Source: Actinomycetota bacterium (GTDB lineage: Bacteria > Actinomycetota > Actinomycetes > Streptosporangiales > Streptosporangiaceae). Taken from it: a DNA stretch of 32,864 nt. Shown piece by piece: positions 29,101 through 32,864 of the stretch. The DNA is taken from assembly GCA_003168255.1 (NCBI GenBank), contig PMSU01000167.1:1-32864 (forward strand), read 5' to 3'. Positions within the stretch are counted from its first letter, which is position 1; each line of letters opens with the position of its first letter. The notes beneath the pieces are model-generated. The model was not told the origin of the DNA. It ran no database searches and saw nothing but the letters and a program-made list of their open reading frames with translations. Made by a program: the position numbers and the translations under genes.

Positions 29101-29453
29101 AGCTGCTGCAAGCCGGCTTTGAACTCGCGGTCGAACACCACCGCGTCGACCCCGTCAGCGCCGAACTCCAGGACGTAGCCGCCATCTCGGTACACCAGCT
29201 GCTGCGGGCCCAGCAGCCGGCGCAGATGCGATATGTGGCTCTGCAAGGTCGCCGGCGTCGCCGGCCCCGGGCGGCCCTCCCACAGATCCTCGGCCAGCTG
29301 CCCGGCTGGCACCGGACGGCCGCCCGCCACGGCCAGCCGGCACACCAGCGCGCGGCGCCGGATCCCGGCCAGATCGACCTTGATCCCATCGCGGGACACC
29401 AGCAGAGCGCCGAGGATCCCCACCGTCAAGCGCCCGGATCGTGCCTCGCTCAC
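26148..29453 (-). CDS. AfsR/SARP family regulator: wHTH - BTAD - NB-ARC - TPR
   Basis: An 1101-residue activator of the Streptomyces antibiotic regulatory protein type. The OmpR-like wHTH (~8-97: TVGILGALLVSRDGIKVDLA, TLQSHISHLRRLLGPQQLVY) and BTAD (~104-250: FDREFKAGLQQLAAGDPAGA, LRAYQRLRRHLSDELGLQPG) form the DNA-binding half. NB-ARC follows (~270-600) with Walker A GTAGVGKT (314-321), Walker B RRLLVVLDNA and LVTSRDSM. About ten ~40-residue TPRs (ALNGTGETALAAGQPGQARV type) fill ~745-1085. AfsR-like proteins integrate a signal (for AfsR itself, phosphorylation by AfsK) with ATP-driven assembly and activate secondary-metabolite genes through direct repeats. Start GTG 29453; a -10 lies 8 bp upstream, so the message is probably leaderless. 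It is divergent to the LLM oxidoreductase. A second STAND/TPR protein (11169-13805) in the window is built similarly but lacks SARP domains. Confidence 0.96.
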   Translation of the reverse strand: MSEARSGRLTVGILGALLVSRDGIKVDLAGIRRRALVCRLAVAGGRPVPAGQLAEDLWEGRPGPATPATLQSHISHLRRLLGPQQLVYRDGGYVLEFGADGVDAVVFDREFKAGLQQLAAGDPAGAAGLLHAALGRWRGAALADVAGQLWAAGEITRLEELRLQATEALLDARLALGEHDAVVTAAEAAVAQQPLRERLWSQLMLALYRSGRQADALRAYQRLRRHLSDELGLQPGPDIAALEGAILRQDPTLDAPAKAAVLARAVIVPRELPADVEGFTSREAELAELDWLLPVTACAAGEAPGLVVISAVSGTAGVGKTALAVRWAHRVTDSFPDGQLYVNLRGYDPDQPMLATEALAGFLRALGVAGADIPLEEAERAGRYRSLVAGRRLLVVLDNAATVEQVRPLLPGSSSVMTLVTSRDSMAGLVARDGAHRLDLDVLPAADAVTLLYTLIGQRAEVDPAAAAALAAQCARLPLALRVAAELAVARPDTPLAGLVVELAGLQDRLELLDAGGDPRTAVVSVFSWSYRHLPPQAGRMFRLLGLHPGADWDRYAAAALAGTGVTRAGQQLAVLARAHLIQPAGADRYGMHDLLRGYAAGLAAGSDSDQARQAALTGLFDYYLAACGAAMDCLAPFARHHRPDHIPAGTPVPAFGDQSTAVAWLDTELATLSAVTACTATRGWPGHTTRLAGTLYLYLATGHETEGLTICTRALAAARDSGDRAAQARVLNNLGAFHYRQGHHLQATDCHQQALAVARDIGDRHTQARGLAGLATVHDQQGRYQQAAHRYRQALSLFRELDDQLGELVTLGNIGVVYLRQSRYQQAADHFQQVLTLARQIGDEDDVACALGNLGEICYLQGRYQQAADHLRQALPLSRQTGNQHCEAEVLTRLGGVYRQQGHLDQAADYHQQALALCQEIGNRDGEADALNGTGETALAAGQPGQARVSHAAALALTRQTGNRREQARALARLGEVSYRQGQYDQAAEYHQQSLALFRELGSSDGEADALNGAGETYLAVGQPGQARDCYTTALTLARQTGDRYQQARAHHGLADAAHAAGDLSQAHEHGQHARHLYTALGIPDPSRMPAGQPGPAKTT

Positions 29454-29490
29454 ACCACGGGATTGTAACGGTACGCAGTCATCGTCACCA
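29454..29490 (-). promoter_or_regulatory. Probable leaderless promoter of the AfsR/SARP gene
   Basis: Minus-strand TACAAT (plus 29462-29467) is a strong -10 eight bases before GTG 29453, placing transcription start at or near the start codon. A weaker -35 (TGGTGA-like, near 29485-29490) lies 17 bp upstream. No Shine-Dalgarno is present, consistent with leaderless translation. Confidence 0.55.
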
Positions 29491-29589
29491 TATGCAGTCG
29501 ACGCCCACGGTGCGGGTACGCAAGGCGGGCGCTGACCGGTACGACGCAGCGGGGCCGGGCCTGCGAAAGCCGGCGCTTAGGATGCCGGA

Positions 29590-30501
29590 ATGCGCTTTAG
29601 TATCTGGCCGTCACCGGCCCAGCCGTGGGATGACATCCACGAGATCGCGGCCCACTGCGAGCAAACCGGCTGGGACGGCGTGTACTTCGCCGATCACTTC
29701 ATGCCGAACGGTCCCGGCCCGGCCCCCCTCGACGGGGACACCCTCGAGTGCTGGTCGGTCATCGCGGCGCTGGCTGCATCGGTCCCGCGGCTGCGGTTGG
29801 CCCCCCTGGTCACCAGCGTGACCTACCGGCACCCCGCAGTCCTGGCCAAGATCGCGACCGCGGTCGACCACGTCAGCGGCGGACGGCTCACGCTCGGGGT
29901 CGGGGCGGGCTGGCAGGAGAACGAGCACGCCGCGTACGGCATCGCGCTCGGCACGGTGCGCGAGCGGATGGACCGGTTCGAGGAAGCGGTCCAGATCCTG
30001 CGCTCCCTGCTCAGCCAGCCCCGTACGACCTTCTCGGGTCAGTACTTCCAGCTACAGGCTGCGCCGAACCAGCCCGCCCCGGTCCAGGACCGGCTGCCGC
30101 TGCTCGTCGGCGGCGGCGGCGAGCAGCGCACGCTGCGCGTCGCGGCCCGCTACGCCGATCACTGGAATTCCTGGACTACGCCGGAAGTGCTCGCGCACAA
30201 GATCTCAGTGCTCCGAGCGCACTGCGAGCAGGCCGGCCGCGACCCAGGCGAGATCCATGTCTCCACCCAGGCACTCCTCTACCTGTCGACAGACAAGGAA
30301 TGGCTCAACGAAAAACGGCAGGCCCGGTCGCGACAGCCGGTAATCGCCGGGACCCCCGGCGAAGTAGCCGACATCGTCGCCCGCTACCGGGATGCCGGAG
30401 CTGACGAGCTCATCGTCCCCGACTTCACCCTCGGCTCCATGACACGCAAGAAGGACACCTGCGACCTGTTCATGCAGGAAATCGCGCCCGCCTTCCGCTG
30501 A
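29590..30501 (+). CDS. LLM class F420-dependent oxidoreductase
   Basis: A 303-residue luciferase-like monooxygenase/oxidoreductase (TIM-barrel, F420 or FMN family). Diagnostic segments: GWDGVYFADHFMPNG near the start, LRLAPLVTSVTYRHPAVLAK, VDHVSGGRLTLGVGAGWQENEHAAYGI (GxGAGW, coenzyme pocket), PLLVGGGGEQRTLRVAARYADHWN, and the terminal AGTPGEVADIVARYRDAGADELIV. Members carry out redox of varied small substrates; here most likely using F420 as in actinomycete relatives. ATG 29590 has only GCCGGA before it; a TAGGAT six bases upstream may mark a leaderless start. It lies divergent to the AfsR/SARP gene, a possible regulator; no biosynthetic partners lie nearby. It ends near a hairpin shared with the opposite strand. 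Confidence 0.93.
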   Translation: MRFSIWPSPAQPWDDIHEIAAHCEQTGWDGVYFADHFMPNGPGPAPLDGDTLECWSVIAALAASVPRLRLAPLVTSVTYRHPAVLAKIATAVDHVSGGRLTLGVGAGWQENEHAAYGIALGTVRERMDRFEEAVQILRSLLSQPRTTFSGQYFQLQAAPNQPAPVQDRLPLLVGGGGEQRTLRVAARYADHWNSWTTPEVLAHKISVLRAHCEQAGRDPGEIHVSTQALLYLSTDKEWLNEKRQARSRQPVIAGTPGEVADIVARYRDAGADELIVPDFTLGSMTRKKDTCDLFMQEIAPAFR

Positions 30502-30600
30502 CCACCTATGGCGCGAGCCGTCAGGCCAGCATCGGCGCTGGCACCGAGTTCGACCTTTCGCGTGAAGCTCGCTGGGGCAGCGGTACCGGCTCTCAAACAG

Positions 30601-30647
30601 CCCGCAGCCCTAACCACAGGGTCATCAACTCCGGCCAGGGCTGCGGG
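30601..30647. terminator. Bidirectional hairpin between LLM gene and IS66/secreted-protein fragment
   Basis: Perfect 11-bp inverted repeat CCCGCAGCCCT (30601-30611) and AGGGCTGCGGG (30637-30647), loop 25 nt. It lies 100 bp after the LLM stop and 17 bp beyond the minus-strand stop at 30664-30666, so it may end transcription in both directions. No T-run. Confidence 0.55.
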
Positions 30648-30663
30648 TCCTGCCTATTGGGTC

Positions 30664-30962
30664 TCAGGTGGCGACGATGAAGGCGTCCACATCTACCCGG
30701 GAGTGGCCGCTCGTCCCGACATTTACGATCTCGAGCGTGTGCTGCCCGGAGGTGGCGAGGCTCTCCTGCCACACGACGACCGCGTTGTGCGTCGTGGTGG
30801 AGTAGTTGCTGACCGTGGCCTGAAGAGTGCCGTCGATGTAGACCTTGAACGACCCCCGATCCGATGACTGCTCGGACACGAACTGAATGAGGTTGCCGGT
30901 GAACGTGAACGTCGCGCTGGCGTTGGCCTGCGTCGAGTACTGGTCCGCGCCACCGGAGAAGC
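30664..30962 (-). pseudogene. C-terminal beta-sandwich fragment of a lost secreted protein
   Basis: About 100 codons with stop TGA at 30664-30666 and no start of their own; they are fused in frame to the end of an IS66 remnant. The fragment (GGADQYSTQANASATFTF, then GNLIQFVSEQSSDRGSFKVY, IDGTLQATVSNYSTTTHN, LATSGQHTLEIVNVGTSG, VDVDAFIV) matches the pattern of the small carbohydrate-binding-like beta sandwiches found at the C-terminus of many actinomycete glycosidases and peptidases (strand YTFTG, VYIDGT, HTLEI, VDVDAF). It lacks its catalytic part and signal peptide, so it is best read as the 3' end of a gene truncated by rearrangement. It is not likely expressed as such. Confidence 0.75.
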
Positions 30963-31615
30963 AGGCGCACTTCGATCGCCGCGACCGTCCCTGGCGACAG
31001 CGGGGTGCCGAACAGCTCGGCCAGCGCCTGCGCGGTCCGCTGCTTCGACAAGAACTGCCCGGTATAGAGGAGACCAGGTAGACGATGATCGCGGCGATCC
31101 GCGGCCCGTACTGCACCGGCGCCTCTGCCCCCGCCGGAGCTCCGCCCCTGGTGCGGTACCCGCAGCCGCACTCCCGCTCGATCAGCTGATGCTCGGTCAC
31201 CTTCACCGTCACTGGCGGCAGGTCAAACACCTGGCGGCGCTCCACTCCGGTGACCGGCCGGCCCGCCAGGCCCGCCCCGCAGCTGCTGCAGCAGGCCGGC
31301 TCATGCCGCACCTCCAGGTCCGGCCGGGCTGCCTGCATTAACGTCCGGCCCGCATGCCCGTCCTGGCCGCCCGGCTTGCGGCCGCTCTTCTTCCGCAACG
31401 ACCGTGGCGGCGGTTTGCCCAGCCCCTCACCAGACGGCGGTTTCGAGGAATTGCGCGGCGTCTGCTTCAGCCGGGCCTCCGCTCAGCGATCCGCTCCTGC
31501 GCCTGTCCCAGCTCCCCGGCGACCTGCGCCACAGCGGCCTGCGCATCAGCCAGCTCACGGCGCAGCGATGCCACCAGCGCGGCAAGCACCTCATCGCCAG
31601 AACCAGCATGATCAC
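30963..31615 (-). pseudogene. Degraded IS66-family transposase (5' part)
   Basis: Remnant of the N-terminal part of an IS66-type transposase, spread over three frames. Near 31610-31470 is a coiled segment (ELADAQAAVAQVAGELGQAQ, ERIAERR) that ends in a stop at 31468-31470. A +1 shift then gives the hallmark LKQTPRNSSKPPSGEGLGKP, KKSGRKPGGQDGHAGRTLMQ and the zinc-ribbon (EPACCSSCGAGLAGRP, ERECGCGYRTRG). After QYGPRIAAIIVYL a second shift near 31068-31078 continues as LYTGQFLSKQRTAQALAELF and GTPLSPGTVAAI, and then homology stops at ~30970. The catalytic DDE domain is absent. No inverted terminal repeats or target duplication were identified. It is clearly inactive. Junction with the beta-sandwich fragment is at ~30955-30975. 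Confidence 0.85.
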
Positions 31616-31726
31616 CAGGCACCCCGGACACTACAACGCACGATCACCCAGTGCGCGCACCATGACATAAACGGCGCGCCGACTCAGCCCCGCACCGTCA
31701 CCTCGAAGACGAATGGACCTGACCAG

Positions 31727-32864
31727 TTACAGCCAGGAATTATCATCGCACATTGAGAAATCACCGTAGCTAACATACGCGGATGGGGAGAACTGGCGAT
31801 AGTTGGCCCTCTCAAGGAAGGGGGGGAAACCCTTCGGAACCGAAGGCAATGAAGGACCGTATGATGACTGCGTGGGTAGACAAGCGCCGAAGATGAGGAA
31901 GCTACCGCACGGTGACCCTGAAATGTGCCCGTCCTGATAAATAACCTGGCCGCCAACTCCGATCTTTGTGGAGCCAGTTACAGTAAGTGTTCCATTCCGG
32001 GATAGAATCGCGCTGGTAGCTGGCCACGGTGTGCTCAATGAGAGGGTGCTGCCATCACTGTGGTTATCGGTAATGCTCGCCTGTGGGCTGCCTGCACCGG
32101 TTTCCCAACCCTGTTGGGTGTCGTATGCGATGCACCGATCAAGGCAAATTTCGAAGGTGATCGAAAGCCCAGTCGGATCGGTGGCGTTGATGGGGTCGTC
32201 GTTCGCATATGAGAAGGGCGTGTGTGTGAGGTCGACCGCTGGATCGACCGAGAGAAATTGGCCGGTGACGGGATTGTAGTAGCGGTGGGTTAGGTAGTAG
32301 AGGTCGGTCTGGCTGTCGCGGTAGGCGCCGGTGTAGGCCAGGGGTGTTGTCTGGGTTCCGGTGGTGGCGGTGAGGGCGCCGTAGGGTCCGTAGCTGAATG
32401 TGGCTCCGATGGTGCCGGCCTGGGTCAGCAGTGCCCGGGTGCTGCCGATGGCGTCGTGGAAGAAGTAGGCGGGGGTGCCGGAGGTGTTGATCTGCTCGAG
32501 GGGCAGGTTGCCAGGGCCGTAGATGAAGTAGTTGGTGCCGGCCAGGAGCAGGGGGGTTGCCCCTGAGGTGTCCCAGGTGAAGTAGTTGGTGCCGGTGGGG
32601 GTGGTCTTGGACATCCGGAGCCCGTCGCCGTTGTAGCTGTAGGTGTAGGTTGCTGCTGGCCCGCCAGCGGCCGGGCGGATGACGGTGGCGGGCTTCGCCT
32701 TGCCGGTGTAGCTGAAGTGGTCGGCGGTGACCTTGCTGCTGGTGCCGCCGGGGGTGGTGACGGTGATGTTGACGGTGCCGCTGCCGCCGGGGGAGGTGGC
32801 CGAGATCGAGGTGGCGGATGCCACCTTGAAGGTGGTGGCCTTCTTGCTGCCGAACTTCACCGCG
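31727..32864 (-). CDS. RHS/YD-repeat protein, C-terminal part with variable tip (runs off right edge)
   Basis: Partial gene of ~378 codons open to the right edge; GTG 32860 is not a true start, since the IPT/TIG domain begins outside (VKFGSKKATTFKVASATSI, then SGTVNITVTTPGGTSSKVTA, residues 1-52). RHS/YD segments follow: YTYSYNGDGLRMSKTTPTG, AYFFHDAIGSTRALL, and the RHS core end YRDSQTDLYYLTHRYYNPVT-GQFLSVDP (~180-207). The shell ends with YANDDPINATDPTGLS (~218-233), the usual boundary before a variable C-terminal tip. The tip (~234-377) holds five Cys, is rich in Ser/Thr/Gly and ends SMCDDNSWL; I recognise no toxin or enzyme motif. Its DNA (31727-32161) is visibly less GC-rich than the RHS shell. 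RHS proteins often deliver C-terminal toxins, but no immunity gene is seen downstream, where only an IS66 remnant lies. Confidence 0.9.
   Translation of the reverse strand, partial: AVKFGSKKATTFKVASATSISATSPGGSGTVNITVTTPGGTSSKVTADHFSYTGKAKPATVIRPAAGGPAATYTYSYNGDGLRMSKTTPTGTNYFTWDTSGATPLLLAGTNYFIYGPGNLPLEQINTSGTPAYFFHDAIGSTRALLTQAGTIGATFSYGPYGALTATTGTQTTPLAYTGAYRDSQTDLYYLTHRYYNPVTGQFLSVDPAVDLTHTPFSYANDDPINATDPTGLSITFEICLDRCIAYDTQQGWETGAGSPQASITDNHSDGSTLSLSTPWPATSAILSRNGTLTVTGSTKIGVGGQVIYQDGHISGSPCGSFLIFGACLPTQSSYGPSLPSVPKGFPPFLERANYRQFSPSAYVSYGDFSMCDDNSWL

Noticed and set aside
30664..31398. Intact 244-residue fusion protein of IS66 N-terminus and beta-sandwich
   Set aside because: The frame begins mid-homology at a TTG, crosses a shifted region (YLVSSIPGSS) and lacks the rest of both parent proteins; better explained as a pseudogene junction.
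31250..31756. Plus-strand frame of 168 codons over the IS66 remnant
   Set aside because: It is antisense to recognisable IS66 sequence and has low-complexity Pro/Ala/Gln composition.
31684..31956. Small minus-strand frame at the end of the RHS gene as an immunity protein
   Set aside because: It overlaps the RHS tip in another frame, is rich in Arg/Ser/His without pattern and has no ribosome site.

Overview
The window is high-GC DNA with GC-rich third codon positions, GTG/TTG starts and many helix-turn-helix regulators. It also carries an AfsR/SARP regulator, a P450 with a small ferredoxin, an F420-type LLM oxidoreductase and secreted lectin-bearing glycosidases. This points to a filamentous soil actinomycete (Actinomycetota); I cannot name the genus from sequence alone. 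There are no rRNA or tRNA genes, no CRISPR array and no intact mobile element. The only clear transposon trace is a broken IS66-type transposase near the right end.

Left part (1-4470): the N-terminus of a Pro/Glu-rich protein runs off the left edge. It is followed by a DUF4389 membrane protein, a small hypothetical protein with a QDWQGS repeat tail, and a SAM methyltransferase with a 9/36-bp repeat insert and no clear start codon. Then come a GNAT acetyltransferase, a Bcp-type peroxiredoxin and a small stand-alone HEAGH (M41-like) putative metallopeptidase.

Middle left (4470-11000): a large secreted GH3 glycosidase with an Ig-like module and two ricin-type lectin modules converges on a GNAT gene. 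Next is a FUSC-type membrane transporter that appears to start at CTG behind the same AGGAGGcacc leader as the GH3 gene.

Centre (11000-16750): an XRE/NB-ARC/TPR STAND regulator lies divergent to a secreted protein built of three ~150-residue repeats and a C-terminal Ig-like module, with a perfect 11-bp tandem repeat between them. A stand-alone OLD-type TOPRIM protein follows.

Regulated enzyme modules (16750-25960): there are two divergent regulator/enzyme pairs, TetX-like FAD monooxygenase with TetR, and epoxide-hydrolase-like alpha/beta hydrolase with MarR. Both have repeats in the shared promoter that look like operators. A secreted protein resembling the non-catalytic parts of actinomycete S8 proteases follows. 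Next is a tightly overlapping operon TetR - ferredoxin - cytochrome P450 on the minus strand, with a strong hairpin after it. An S4-domain RNA-binding protein (Hsp15-like) closes this part.

Right part (25960-32864): a full-length AfsR/SARP regulator (wHTH-BTAD-NB-ARC-TPR), probably leaderless, is divergent to an LLM flavin oxidoreductase. Beyond it a frameshifted IS66 remnant is joined to the C-terminal beta-sandwich of a lost secreted protein. The window ends in the 3' part of an RHS/YD-repeat protein with an IPT/TIG module and an unrecognised ~144-residue tip.

The strongest leads are the triple-repeat secreted protein opposite its STAND regulator, the TetX-like/TetR pair, the CTG-initiated FUSC gene, the catalytic-domain-less S8-like protein, the minimal M41-like protein and the RHS tip. 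All functions are inferred from sequence patterns; no database search was run.
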